Assembly (NCBI GenBank): GCA_965228695.1
Contig: CBDDIB010000002.1
Location: forward strand, 248,001-312,000
Length of the DNA: 64,000 nt
Reading direction: 5' to 3'
Source: JAJFJD01 sp965228695
GTDB lineage: Bacteria; Pseudomonadota; Alphaproteobacteria; UBA8366
In this document: positions 26,118-35,353 of the stretch, piece by piece
Layout: every line of letters starts with the position of its first letter
Position numbering within the stretch: the stretch's first letter is position 1
Notes under the pieces: generated by a model
The model's database searches: none
What the model was told of the DNA's origin: nothing
Seen by the model: the letters and a program-made list of their open reading frames with translations, nothing else
Translations under genes and position numbers: made by a program

Positions 26118-27287
26118 ATGAAAATCAAATCCGTAACCGCCGACTGGCTGCATGCGCCGATTCCGGAAGACCGGCAGCACAGCACCGACTTCGGCCGGAT
26201 CAAATCCTTCGATACCACGCTCGTCCGCGTCGAAACCGAATGCGGCATCGTCGGTCACGGCGAGGCCCGCGCCGCATTATCGAGCTCCAGCACCAACTTC
26301 GCGCTCAACACGGTCATCGAAGAGGAATTGGGCGCGCTTATCGTCGGCGAGGACCCGCGCCGTATCAGCCGACTCTGGGACGTCATGTATAACGGCACCC
26401 GCGCACAACTCGCACTCGACCGCGGCCATGTCTTTCCCGATCTGGGCCGGCGCGGCTTGCGGATTTGCGGCATCAGCGGCATCGACATCGCGCTGTGGGA
26501 TATTCTCGGCCAGTCGCTCGGGGTTCCCATCCACCAGCTTCTGGGCGGCAAGCGGCATGAACGGATGCCGGCCTACGCGTCAGGCGGCTGGGCGCCGGTT
26601 GACGGCATCGTCGAGGAATTACAGAGGTTTCTCGATACCGGAAATTTCAAGGCGGTAAAGATGCGCGTCGGCGCGGGCGACGGCACCCTCGCCCATTCGG
26701 TGGCCCGCGTTCAGGCCGCGCGCGACGGGTTGGGTCCGGATATCGACATCATGTGCGACGCGCACGGCACCTTCTCGGTCGTCGAGGCAAAGCGCTTTTG
26801 CGATCAGGTCCGCGACTGCCGGATCGCCTGGTTCGAGGAACCGGTGACGGCGGACGACAAGCGCGGTATGGCCGAAGTGCGCGCGTCCACCGACATTCCC
26901 ATCGCCACCGGCGAAAGCGAATTTACGCGGTTCGACTTCCGCGACCTGGTCGAATGCCGGTCCGCGGATATCCTGCAACCCGACCTGTCGATCGCCGGCG
27001 GCATTACCGAGACGATGCGCATCGAGGCCTTGTGCAGCGCCTGGCAACTGCGCTTCGCCGCGCATATCTGGGGCGGCGCCACTACCTTCGCCGCCGGCCT
27101 GCACGCCTCGGCGGTCGCCGCGTCGGCCTTCATTCTGGAATATTCGCTGGGTGCCAACCCGATGCTGCACCAACTCGCGAAGGAAGACTTCACGGTAACG
27201 GACGGATATATCGAGATCCCGGACCGGCCAGGCCTCGGTGTGACGATCGACGAGGATTTCGTGCGGGAATACCGGGTCACGCGTTAA
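26118..27287 (+). CDS. Enolase-superfamily (mandelate racemase-type) dehydratase/racemase
   Basis: The 389-residue protein has the N-terminal capping domain and C-terminal barrel of the mandelate racemase subgroup. Visible active-site parts are KMRVG (a KxR motif on the second strand), the metal ligands in CDAHG, FEEPV and ATGESE, and a late His in AHIWGG, a probable general base. Sugar-acid dehydration or epimerisation is the usual activity; the substrate cannot be read off. A MarR gene precedes it and an MFS carrier plus a 2-hydroxyacid dehydrogenase face it, suggesting a sugar-acid or hydroxyacid pathway. Confidence 0.9.
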   Translation: MKIKSVTADWLHAPIPEDRQHSTDFGRIKSFDTTLVRVETECGIVGHGEARAALSSSSTNFALNTVIEEELGALIVGEDPRRISRLWDVMYNGTRAQLALDRGHVFPDLGRRGLRICGISGIDIALWDILGQSLGVPIHQLLGGKRHERMPAYASGGWAPVDGIVEELQRFLDTGNFKAVKMRVGAGDGTLAHSVARVQAARDGLGPDIDIMCDAHGTFSVVEAKRFCDQVRDCRIAWFEEPVTADDKRGMAEVRASTDIPIATGESEFTRFDFRDLVECRSADILQPDLSIAGGITETMRIEALCSAWQLRFAAHIWGGATTFAAGLHASAVAASAFILEYSLGANPMLHQLAKEDFTVTDGYIEIPDRPGLGVTIDEDFVREYRVTR

Positions 27288-27290
27288 GGA

Positions 27291-28556
27291 TCAATCGGCC
27301 GCCGCCACATGCCCCGGCTTCACGTCGTCGATCCAGGCGTAGATGCTGAGGGAAACGATAAGCATGACGCCGAGAAAGCCGAAGGCGGCGCGATAGGCGA
27401 TTTCGGGCACCACGCCGTCCGGGGCATCGAACGCGCCGATGATGAAGCCGGTGGCGGCCTGCCACAGGAAAATCCCGCCGATCGATGCGGTGTTCTGCAG
27501 CGTCATCCCGCGCCCGATCAGCCGTTCGGGCAATACCGACCGGGCATGGGCGTGCAGCACCAGCGACCCCGCGCTCGCGAGCCCCAGCAGGAGCAAAAGG
27601 CCAAGAGCCTGCCAAAGCGCCGGCTGCGGCCAGATCGCGAAAGTCATGAGGATCGTGGCAAGCGATACCGCCGAGCCGATGACCACCCATTTACGCGTGT
27701 TGAAGACCCGGTCGAGCGGTCCCAGCAACAGCGGGCTGACCGCCAAAGCGCCGAACAGAATATTGAGCGCGTCGCCGCGCTGTTCGGTATCGAGCCCGTG
27801 TACATCCGCCAGATACGGTCCGGCCCAAAGCGTCGCGACGGTCATGACGCTGGGATAGATCGTCAACTGCATCGCCACGATGCGCCAGAGCAAACCATTC
27901 TTCATCACGGTACCGATGCCGGCGAGGATTTCGCGCGGCGATTCCTTGACGGGCTCGGCGGCGGCGGAATCGGGCGGGGCGTCGCGCACCACGAGATACA
28001 GCATCCCCGCCAGTAACGCGGTGACGACGGCGGAAATGACGAACGCGCCGCGCCAGCCGATGGTCGCCGTTGCCCAGGCGAGCGGGGTCGCCGCCAACAA
28101 CACGCCGACACTCGATACGCCCATCAGGATGCCGCCCATCGTGGCGAACTTCTCGCGGGGGAACCAGCGGCCGATCACGACCATCGCCCCCATCAGCCCC
28201 GCGGCACACCCCAGTCCCAAAAGCGACCGGCCGGCCGCCAACCCGGCCCCGGAGTCGGCGGCGGCGAAAACCAACGCGCCCAATACCGCGATCACAAACA
28301 AGGTCGGCATGACGCGGCGCGGTCCGAACCGGTCGAGCAGGACGCCGACGGGGATCTGGACCAGACCGAACACGAGGAAGAAGAGCCCCGCGATGCCGCC
28401 GATCAATTCCGCGCTGAGCGCCAAGTCCCGCATCAGGTCGGGCGCGATGACGGTTAAAGAGGCTCGGTAGAATTGACTGGCGATATACGTGCCGACCAAC
28501 GCCGCGAAGATCATCCATGCACGGCGGCGATGATGCGACTCCGCGGCCGGGGTCAA
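27291..28556 (-). CDS. MFS transporter
   Basis: The 421-residue protein has twelve hydrophobic segments and the MFS loop 2-3 signature (GVLLDRFGPRR) near residue 75. A central hydrophilic linker (about 190-215) separates the two halves. It is probably a proton-coupled carrier for a small organic acid or sugar acid, given the dehydratase and hydroxyacid dehydrogenase next to it. Its start overlaps the stop of the dehydrogenase gene by 4 bases, so both are co-translated. It converges with the dehydratase gene with only 3 bases between the stops. Confidence 0.9.
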   Translation of the reverse strand: MTPAAESHHRRRAWMIFAALVGTYIASQFYRASLTVIAPDLMRDLALSAELIGGIAGLFFLVFGLVQIPVGVLLDRFGPRRVMPTLFVIAVLGALVFAAADSGAGLAAGRSLLGLGCAAGLMGAMVVIGRWFPREKFATMGGILMGVSSVGVLLAATPLAWATATIGWRGAFVISAVVTALLAGMLYLVVRDAPPDSAAAEPVKESPREILAGIGTVMKNGLLWRIVAMQLTIYPSVMTVATLWAGPYLADVHGLDTEQRGDALNILFGALAVSPLLLGPLDRVFNTRKWVVIGSAVSLATILMTFAIWPQPALWQALGLLLLLGLASAGSLVLHAHARSVLPERLIGRGMTLQNTASIGGIFLWQAATGFIIGAFDAPDGVVPEIAYRAAFGFLGVMLIVSLSIYAWIDDVKPGHVAAAD

Positions 28557-29482
28557 TACCCCAGGTCCGGGTCGACCACGTTGCGCAGCGGCTCGCCGGC
28601 CCGCACCCGCCGGATCGACTCGCAGACGTGTCGGACCGCCGACTGCGGGTTGGTGATGCTGGCGTTATGCGGCGTGACCGTGACCTTGGGGTGATCCCAG
28701 AAGGGGCTCGCCGTGGGCAGCGGTTCCTCGCGGAAAACGTCCAGCGTGGCGCCGGCGAGTTGCCCAGACTCGAGGGCGGCCAGAATGTCCTCCTCGACCT
28801 GATGGCCGCCGCGTCCCGCGTTGATCAAATAGGCGCCGCCGGGCAGGCCCCGAAAAAGGTCGCGATCCAGGATGCCTTCGGTTTCCGGTGTCAACGGCAG
28901 CAGGCAGACCAGAATTTCACTTCGGGCCAAAAAGGCGGCCCGCCCGTCTTCGCCGTGAAAGCTCTGCACGCCCGGCAAGTCCTTCGAACGGCGCGACCAG
29001 CCGGCCACGTCGAATCCGGCGCCAACCAATAGGCGGGCCGCCTCGCCGCCCATGGCGCCCAAGCCCAGGATGCCGACCCGCCGATGCACCGCGGCGGGGG
29101 AAGCGATCATGCGCCATTCACGGGCGCGCTGTTGCGCCTCGAGGGTGGGCTGTTCCCGGTGATAGCGCAGCACATGCAGCAAGACATACTCGGCCATACA
29201 GGTCGCCAGATCGTCGTCCACCATGCGCACCACCGGCACGTCCTCGGGCAGGGTGGGGTCCTTCAACAACGCATCGACGCCCGCGCCGAGATTGAGAATC
29301 GCCTTGAGATTGGGAAATTGGCGCAGCGCGCCTTGCGGCGGCAGCCAGACCAACGCGAAGTCGATTTCCGCCGGATCGCCGGGCGCGTCCCAGGGACGAA
29401 CCTCGAGATCGGGGACAGCCGCGTGCAGGGCATCGCGCCATGCATCGAACCGGTCGCTTTCGGAATAGAAGATCAGGGCCAT
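28553..29482 (-). CDS. D-2-hydroxyacid dehydrogenase (GhrA-like)
   Basis: The 309-residue enzyme has the two-domain 2-hydroxyacid dehydrogenase layout with the NAD(P)-binding motif GLGAMG near residue 143. The Arg-bearing LINAGRGGH loop (about 228) and the C-terminal VTVTPHNAS segment with the catalytic His follow. The pattern YVLLHVLRYHR matches glyoxylate/hydroxypyruvate reductase A. It would interconvert 2-keto acids and D-2-hydroxyacids in the cytoplasm. It leads an operon with the MFS carrier and lies 9 bases from the end of the ABC transporter operon. Confidence 0.88.
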   Translation of the reverse strand: MALIFYSESDRFDAWRDALHAAVPDLEVRPWDAPGDPAEIDFALVWLPPQGALRQFPNLKAILNLGAGVDALLKDPTLPEDVPVVRMVDDDLATCMAEYVLLHVLRYHREQPTLEAQQRAREWRMIASPAAVHRRVGILGLGAMGGEAARLLVGAGFDVAGWSRRSKDLPGVQSFHGEDGRAAFLARSEILVCLLPLTPETEGILDRDLFRGLPGGAYLINAGRGGHQVEEDILAALESGQLAGATLDVFREEPLPTASPFWDHPKVTVTPHNASITNPQSAVRHVCESIRRVRAGEPLRNVVDPDLGY

Positions 29483-29491
29483 GGCCGCAGA

Positions 29492-31135
29492 TTACATGTT
29501 CACGGTGCCGGCGGCGATGGCTTGTTCCGCGGTGTCGAGGTCGAAGGCCGCGGCAAGCAGCGCCTTGGTGTAATCCTCCGCGGGCTCATGGAAGATTTGA
29601 TCGGCGGAGCCTTGCTCGACTACCTTGCCGTTGCGCATGACGATGACATGGTCGGAGAGCGCTCGGACCACACGCAGGTCATGGCTGATGAACATATAGG
29701 CGAGCTTGTGGCGTTGCTGGAGCGAGCGCAGCAGGTCGACGATCTGGGCCTGCACCGACCGGTCCAATGCCGACGTCGGCTCGTCCAGAACGACGAAGCG
29801 GGGTTTCAGCACCATGGCGCGGGCGATCGCGATCCGCTGGCGCTGACCGCCGGAAAATTCATGCGGGTAACGGTGCCGCGTCTCCGGGTCGAGGTCCACC
29901 TCCTCCAGGGCCTGGATGACGAGCCGGTCACGCTCCTCTTCGGTGTCGCCGATGCCATGGACCCGCAGCCCTTCCTCGATGATCTGGCCGACCGACATGC
30001 GCGGACTGAGGCTGCCATATGGATCCTGGAAGACGACCTGAATTTCCCGGCGCAGCGGCCGCATGGAGCGTGCGGTCAACCCTTGTATGTTCCGCCCCTC
30101 GAAGACGATTTCGCCTTCGCTGCTCTGCAGCCGGATCAGCGCCATGCCGAGGGTGGTTTTGCCGGAGCCGGATTCGCCGACCACGCCGACCGTTTGTCCC
30201 TCGCGGACCGAAACCGAAATACCGTCGACGGCGCGGACATAGTCGACGGTGCGGCGCAGCACGCCTTTCTTGATCGGGAACCAGACTTTCACGTCGTCCG
30301 CGTTCATGACCAACGGCGCGGCGTTGGATGCCGGCGCCTTTTCGCCTTTGGGTTCCGCCTCGATCAAGCGTTGGGTATAGGGGTGCTGCGGCGTTTCGAA
30401 AACCGAACCGGTCTCCCCTTCCTCGACGATTTCACCGTACTGCATAACGCAAACCCGGTCTGCGACCTTACGAACCACGCCCAAATCATGGGTGATAAAC
30501 AACATCGCCATCCCGAACTTCGTCTGCAATTCGTTCAACAGCTCGAGAATCTGAGCCTGAATGGTCACGTCCAGCGCGGTAGTCGGCTCGTCGGCGATCA
30601 GCAGGTCCGGCTCGTTCGCCAATGCCATCGCGATCATCACGCGCTGGCGCTGGCCGCCGGACAGTTCGTGCGGATAAGCGGTCATCCGCTGTTCCGCGTT
30701 GTTGATCCCGACCAGGTCCAGAAGTTCCAGCACGCGACTGCGCGCGGCGTCCGGCGCCATGCCCTTGTGCAGGAACAAGGTTTCCCGAATCTGCTTCTCG
30801 ATCGTGTGCAGCGGGTTCAACGAGGTCATCGGCTCCTGGAAGATCATCGAAATCCGGTCACCCCGCACCTGGCGCAAGGTCCGTTCATTCGCTCCCAGCA
30901 ATTCCTGGCCCTTAAACGTAATCGACCCGGTCGGATGCGACGCCAGCGGATAAGGCAGCAATTGCAGGATCGACAGCGCCGATACCGATTTGCCCGAGCC
31001 GGACTCGCCGACCAGCGCCAGCGTCTCGCCCTCGCAAATCTCAAAGGACACGCCCTTTACGGCGTTGACCGACCCGCCCGGCAGATTGAAATCCACGGCG
31101 AGATTTTCGACGGTCAGGATGGGTTTCTTGCTCAT
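29492..31135 (-). CDS. yejF: ABC transporter double ATPase (YejF-type)
   Basis: The 547-residue protein contains two complete ABC ATPase units in tandem. The first has Walker A GESGSGKS and signature LSGGQRQR; the second has Walker A GESGSGKT and signature FSGGQRQR, each followed by a Walker B ending in DEPTTALD or DEPTSALD. Oppb-type C-terminal extensions follow each unit. Fused DppD/DppF-like ATPases of this kind are YejF, the motor of the YejABEF peptide (microcin C) importer. The start at 31135, behind AAGGAT, is chosen over an upstream in-frame ATG. It is the last gene of a four-gene operon. Confidence 0.92.
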   Translation of the reverse strand: MSKKPILTVENLAVDFNLPGGSVNAVKGVSFEICEGETLALVGESGSGKSVSALSILQLLPYPLASHPTGSITFKGQELLGANERTLRQVRGDRISMIFQEPMTSLNPLHTIEKQIRETLFLHKGMAPDAARSRVLELLDLVGINNAEQRMTAYPHELSGGQRQRVMIAMALANEPDLLIADEPTTALDVTIQAQILELLNELQTKFGMAMLFITHDLGVVRKVADRVCVMQYGEIVEEGETGSVFETPQHPYTQRLIEAEPKGEKAPASNAAPLVMNADDVKVWFPIKKGVLRRTVDYVRAVDGISVSVREGQTVGVVGESGSGKTTLGMALIRLQSSEGEIVFEGRNIQGLTARSMRPLRREIQVVFQDPYGSLSPRMSVGQIIEEGLRVHGIGDTEEERDRLVIQALEEVDLDPETRHRYPHEFSGGQRQRIAIARAMVLKPRFVVLDEPTSALDRSVQAQIVDLLRSLQQRHKLAYMFISHDLRVVRALSDHVIVMRNGKVVEQGSADQIFHEPAEDYTKALLAAAFDLDTAEQAIAAGTVNM

Positions 31136-31139
31136 CTTC

Positions 31140-32213
31140 TTATCCTTGCGCCTTTCGCGGGTCGAATGCGTCACGCACCGCCTCGCCGATGAACACCAGC
31201 AGCGACAACATGGCCGCGATCACGACGAAGGCCGTGATGCCGAGCCATGGCGCCTGGAGATTATCCTTACCCTGTTTCAGGAGTTCGCCCAAGGACGGTG
31301 ACCCGGGCGGCAACCCGAACCCGAGGAAATCGAGCGACGTCAGCGTCACCACCGAGCCGGACGTGATGAAGGGCAGGAAGGTCAATGTCGCAACCATCGC
31401 ATTGGGCAACAGATGGCGGAACATGATCGTCCGGTTGTTGACGCCGAGCGCCCGCGCGGCCTTGACGTATTCGAAATTCCGCGCGCGGAGAAATTCGGCC
31501 CGCACAACCCCGACCAGCGCGGTCCAGCTGAACAGCAGCATCAGGCCCAGCAGCCACCAGAAGCTCGGCTGCACGACGCTGGCCAGAATAATCAGCATGT
31601 AAAGGACCGGCAGGCCATTCCAAATCTCGATCGCCCGCTGACCCAGCAGGTCCGTCAATCCGCCGAAGTAACCCTGCACCGCGCCCACCGCGACGCCGAC
31701 GATCGAACTCAGCACGGTCAGCACCAACCCGAACAACACCGATATTCGGAAGCCGTAAATGATGCGGGCCGCCACATCACGCGCGTTGTCATCGGTCCCG
31801 AGCCAATTCTGTCCGGACGGCGGGGCCGGCGCCGGCACCGAGAGGTCCGAAATATGCGTATCGTAACGGTAGGGAATCAGCGGCCAGACGATCCAGCCCT
31901 TCTTCTCGATTTGCTCGATGATGTAGGGATCCGTGTAATCGGCCTCAGCCTCGAAATCGCCGCCGAAGGTTGTCTCCGGATAAAAGCGCGCGAAGGGGAA
32001 ATAGAGGCCGCCGTCATACTGAATCAATAACGGCCGGTCATTCGCGATCACCTCGGCGAACAGCGATCCGACGAACAAAACGAGGAAGATCCAGGCGGAC
32101 CAGTAGCCGCGCTTGTTGGCCTTGAAATTCTCGATCCGGCGGCGGGTGAGCGGCTTGATCCGGACGCCGAACACGCGATCCTGTCCCGGCATATCGACGG
32201 CGGCGGCGGTCAT
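31140..32213 (-). CDS. yejE: ABC transporter permease (YejE-type)
   Basis: The 357-residue protein has one N-terminal membrane helix, a long periplasmic insertion (about residues 55-150) and a five-helix permease domain with the EAA-type loop (EFLRARNFEYVKAARALGV). The large first periplasmic loop is typical of YejE/OppC-type permeases. With YejB it forms the inner-membrane channel. Its start overlaps the yejB stop (ATGA), and 4 bases separate its stop from the yejF start. Confidence 0.92.
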   Translation of the reverse strand: MTAAAVDMPGQDRVFGVRIKPLTRRRIENFKANKRGYWSAWIFLVLFVGSLFAEVIANDRPLLIQYDGGLYFPFARFYPETTFGGDFEAEADYTDPYIIEQIEKKGWIVWPLIPYRYDTHISDLSVPAPAPPSGQNWLGTDDNARDVAARIIYGFRISVLFGLVLTVLSSIVGVAVGAVQGYFGGLTDLLGQRAIEIWNGLPVLYMLIILASVVQPSFWWLLGLMLLFSWTALVGVVRAEFLRARNFEYVKAARALGVNNRTIMFRHLLPNAMVATLTFLPFITSGSVVTLTSLDFLGFGLPPGSPSLGELLKQGKDNLQAPWLGITAFVVIAAMLSLLVFIGEAVRDAFDPRKAQG

Positions 32214-33325
32214 GTTTCGCGCCCCTCGAAATCGATACGCGGATCGACCAACATGTAGGTCAGGTCGCCGACGAGCTGCAGCAGCAGACCGAGCAGCGTG
32301 AACATGTAGAGCGTCGCGAACATCACCGGATAATCACGGTCGATCGCCGCCTCGAACCCGAGGAGGCCAAGACCGTCGAGCGAAAAAATCACCTCGATCA
32401 GGAGCGATCCGGTGAACAGCATGCCGATAAAGGCGCCGGGAAAACCGGCGATGACGATCAGCATGGCATTACGGAAGACATGCCCGTACAGAACCTGCCG
32501 CTCGCCGAGTCCCTTGGACCGCGCCGTGACGACATATTGCTGGCCGATCTGATCAAGGAAAGAGTTCTTGGTCAGCATCGTCAGGCCGGCGAACCCGCCG
32601 ATGACCAGCGACAGGATCGGCAAGGTCATATGCCAGAAATAGTCGACGATTCGCATGGGCCAGGACAGCGAGTCCCAATCGTCGGACACCAATCCCCGTA
32701 GTGGAAACCAGTCGAGATATCGTCCACCGGCGAAGACCACGATCAGCAGGATCGCGAACAGGAATCCCGGGATCGCGTTGCCGAAGATCACCGCACCGCT
32801 GGTCCAGACATCGAAGCGCGACCCGTCCCGCACCGCCTTGGCCACACCGAGCGGGATCGAAATCAGATAGATGATCAGCGTGCTCCAGACGCCGATGGAA
32901 ATGGAGACCGGCATCTTCTCGAGGATCAGGCCGACGACGTCTTTGTCGCGAAAGTAGCTCGTCCCGAAGTCGAATGTCAGATAGTTCCGCATCATGATGA
33001 AGAAACGTTCATGCGCGGGCTTATCGAAGCCGAACTGTTTCTCGAGTTGCTTGATGAAGGCCGGGTCCAGCCCTTGCGCGCCACGGTATTTGCTCGTCAC
33101 GGAGTCGTCGCCGACGCCCTGCCGTTGCTGCTTGCCGTCGCTCACCTCCGAGCCTTCGTTGCCGGTGATCCGTGCGGTCGCATCGACCGCCGTGCCCTGG
33201 ATATCGGCAAGGACCCGCTCGACCGGACCACCCGGCGCAAGCTGTATCACGATGAAATTGACGATCATGATGCCGAGCAATGTCGGCACGATCAGGAACA
33301 GGCGCCGGATAATATAAGCCAGCAT
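32210..33325 (-). CDS. yejB: ABC transporter permease (YejB-type)
   Basis: The 371-residue protein begins with the classical DppB/YejB helix and a GTLLGIM-like segment (VPTLLGIMIVNFIVIQLAPGG in pieces), followed by a hydrophilic insertion near 40-100 characteristic of YejB. Five more helices follow, and the EAA loop QQYVVTARSKGLGE is near residue 270. It is the second gene of the operon, 23 bases after yejA. Confidence 0.92.
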   Translation of the reverse strand: MLAYIIRRLFLIVPTLLGIMIVNFIVIQLAPGGPVERVLADIQGTAVDATARITGNEGSEVSDGKQQRQGVGDDSVTSKYRGAQGLDPAFIKQLEKQFGFDKPAHERFFIMMRNYLTFDFGTSYFRDKDVVGLILEKMPVSISIGVWSTLIIYLISIPLGVAKAVRDGSRFDVWTSGAVIFGNAIPGFLFAILLIVVFAGGRYLDWFPLRGLVSDDWDSLSWPMRIVDYFWHMTLPILSLVIGGFAGLTMLTKNSFLDQIGQQYVVTARSKGLGERQVLYGHVFRNAMLIVIAGFPGAFIGMLFTGSLLIEVIFSLDGLGLLGFEAAIDRDYPVMFATLYMFTLLGLLLQLVGDLTYMLVDPRIDFEGRET

Positions 33326-33348
33326 CGCGCCTTATCCGGTCCGCACTG

Positions 33349-35208
33349 TCACTTGGCCTTCGGCGCCGACTGACGCTGCTGCAACGCGTCGGCTTTCGCG
33401 CGATCGACCCACCAAGCCATGAACTGAACACCGCTTTTCGGCGTGACCTCGGGGCGGCCGAACTTGTTCCAATACACCACCCGGTCGTAGGGAATATGCC
33501 AATGCGGGATCACGATATGCTGGGAGAGCAGCACATGGTCGAGCGCCCGGGTGTAGGTTACCAAGCTCTTTCGGTCCGGCGCGGCGATCAGCTTCTCGAT
33601 GATACTGTCCACCACCGCATTCTTGAGGCCGGTGAAATTGCGGCTGCCGACGCGATCGGCTGCCGCCGTGCCCCAAAAATCACGTTGTTCGTTGCCCGGC
33701 GAGTCCGACTGCCCCCACGACATGACGATCATATCGAAATCGAAATTCTGCACGCGCTGCTGATACTGCGCGGTATCCACCGTCCGGACCTTCAGGTCGA
33801 TGCCGAGCCGTTTCAAATTCTTCTTGAAGGGCAGCGCGATGCGTTCGAACAGCGGGCTCACGAGAAGAATTTCGAAGCTCATCTGTTTGCCGGTTTTCTG
33901 ATGCGTCAGAATACGCGTCTTCTTATCGACCCGCCATCCGGCATCGCGGAGTATCTTGTTGGCGATGCGCAGATTCGCGCGGATGTTACCGCTGCCGTCG
34001 CTCTTGGGATTGGTGTAGGGCTGCGTGAAGACTTCCGGCGGCAACCGGTCGCGGTACTCGTCGAGCACTGCCAGGACATCGCCCTGCGGCACCCCGCTCG
34101 ATGCCAATTCCGAATTCTCGAAGAAACTGCCGGTCCGCGCATACTGACCGTAGAAGAGCGTCTTGTTCGACCATTCGAAATCGAAGGCATAATTGAGCGC
34201 CCGGCGCACCCGCGGATCCTTAAACAGATCGCGCCGCATGTTGTACGCAAAACCTTGCATTCCGGTAGACCGGTTGTGATCGATCCGCACCTTTTGGATC
34301 ATGCCGTTGCGAACCGCACGCGTATCGTAGGCGGTGGCCCAGTTCTTCGAAGAATTCTCGCGCCGGAAATCGTAGCTGCCGGCCTTGAACGCCTCCAGCG
34401 CCACCGTGGCGTCGCGGTAATACTCATAGCGCATCGTATCGTAGTTATACTGGCCTGCATGCGTCGGATGGCGCGCCGCCCAGTAATCCTTGACCCGCTC
34501 ATACTCGACATAGCGGTTCGCCTCGAACGATTTGATGCGATAGGCGCCGCTGCCGAGCGGCGGTTCGAGGGTCGTCTTGGTAAAATCCCGGTCCTTCCAA
34601 TAATGCTTCGGCAAGACGGGAAGCTGTCCGATGATCAGCGGCAGCTCGCGGTTCACCTTATCCGGCTTGAACGAGAACTTGACGCTGCGGGGACCGACCT
34701 TCTCGGTCTTGGAGACGTTGCCGTAATAGAACCGGTAGAAGGGCGTTCCTTTCGAAACCAGTGTTTCGAAGGTCCAAATAACGTCCTCCGCGGTTATCGG
34801 TTTTCCGTCATGCCAACGTGCGTCCGGGTTCAAGTGAAAGATGATCCAGGACCGGTCCGTCGGCATCTCGACCGATTTCGCGATCAACCCATACATCGAG
34901 AACGGCTCGTCCGCCGACGACACCATCAACGTGTCGTAGATCAGCCCGAGGCCCGACGCCGATCGGCCCTTGACGATAAATCTATTGAAGCTGTCGAAAC
35001 CGCCGATCGCGCTGAGCTTAACGTCGCCGCCCTTCGGTGCGTTTGGATTCACATAGTCGAAATGCTTGAAATCGGCGGGATATTTGAGATCGCCATGCAT
35101 CGCGATGCCGTGGCCGCGATACATATCGGCGGCCGACGCGGCACCGACCCCTGCCGTTACCCATAGCAGGACAATCAGGAATACGGCTGCGGCGTTGCCA
35201 TGTCTCAT
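33349..35208 (-). CDS. yejA: Periplasmic peptide-binding protein (YejA-type)
   Basis: The 619-residue protein carries a signal peptide (about residues 1-27) and a family 5 solute-binding domain: GDVKLSAIGGFDSFN near residue 60, a DARWHDGKPITAEDV motif near 130, and PQGDVLAVL. Length and composition fit YejA, the binding protein of the oligopeptide / microcin C importer. It is the first gene of yejABEF; the 145 bases upstream (to hisN) are AT-richer than their surroundings and contain a TTGACA on the minus strand (complement of 35288-35293) that may be a -35 box. Confidence 0.92.
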   Translation of the reverse strand: MRHGNAAAVFLIVLLWVTAGVGAASAADMYRGHGIAMHGDLKYPADFKHFDYVNPNAPKGGDVKLSAIGGFDSFNRFIVKGRSASGLGLIYDTLMVSSADEPFSMYGLIAKSVEMPTDRSWIIFHLNPDARWHDGKPITAEDVIWTFETLVSKGTPFYRFYYGNVSKTEKVGPRSVKFSFKPDKVNRELPLIIGQLPVLPKHYWKDRDFTKTTLEPPLGSGAYRIKSFEANRYVEYERVKDYWAARHPTHAGQYNYDTMRYEYYRDATVALEAFKAGSYDFRRENSSKNWATAYDTRAVRNGMIQKVRIDHNRSTGMQGFAYNMRRDLFKDPRVRRALNYAFDFEWSNKTLFYGQYARTGSFFENSELASSGVPQGDVLAVLDEYRDRLPPEVFTQPYTNPKSDGSGNIRANLRIANKILRDAGWRVDKKTRILTHQKTGKQMSFEILLVSPLFERIALPFKKNLKRLGIDLKVRTVDTAQYQQRVQNFDFDMIVMSWGQSDSPGNEQRDFWGTAAADRVGSRNFTGLKNAVVDSIIEKLIAAPDRKSLVTYTRALDHVLLSQHIVIPHWHIPYDRVVYWNKFGRPEVTPKSGVQFMAWWVDRAKADALQQRQSAPKAK

Positions 35209-35353
35209 CGAAGGCGCCTCCCAGTTGCGGCTATTCTATTATCCCTCGACCAATCCGAGTACCGCATCCTCGCGAATCGCCCCTCGATGTCAAATTAGAA
35301 AATTGTAAGATTTTCGTTATCTGACAGGCAATTCATCGCGGATTTCCGCGTCG

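Noticed and set aside
29084..31192. 702-residue open frame opposite the hydroxyacid dehydrogenase and yejF genes
   Set aside because: It spans two well-supported genes in antisense and has no family motifs.
33496..35166. 556-residue open frame opposite yejA
   Set aside because: Antisense shadow of a strongly supported binding-protein gene; no motif.
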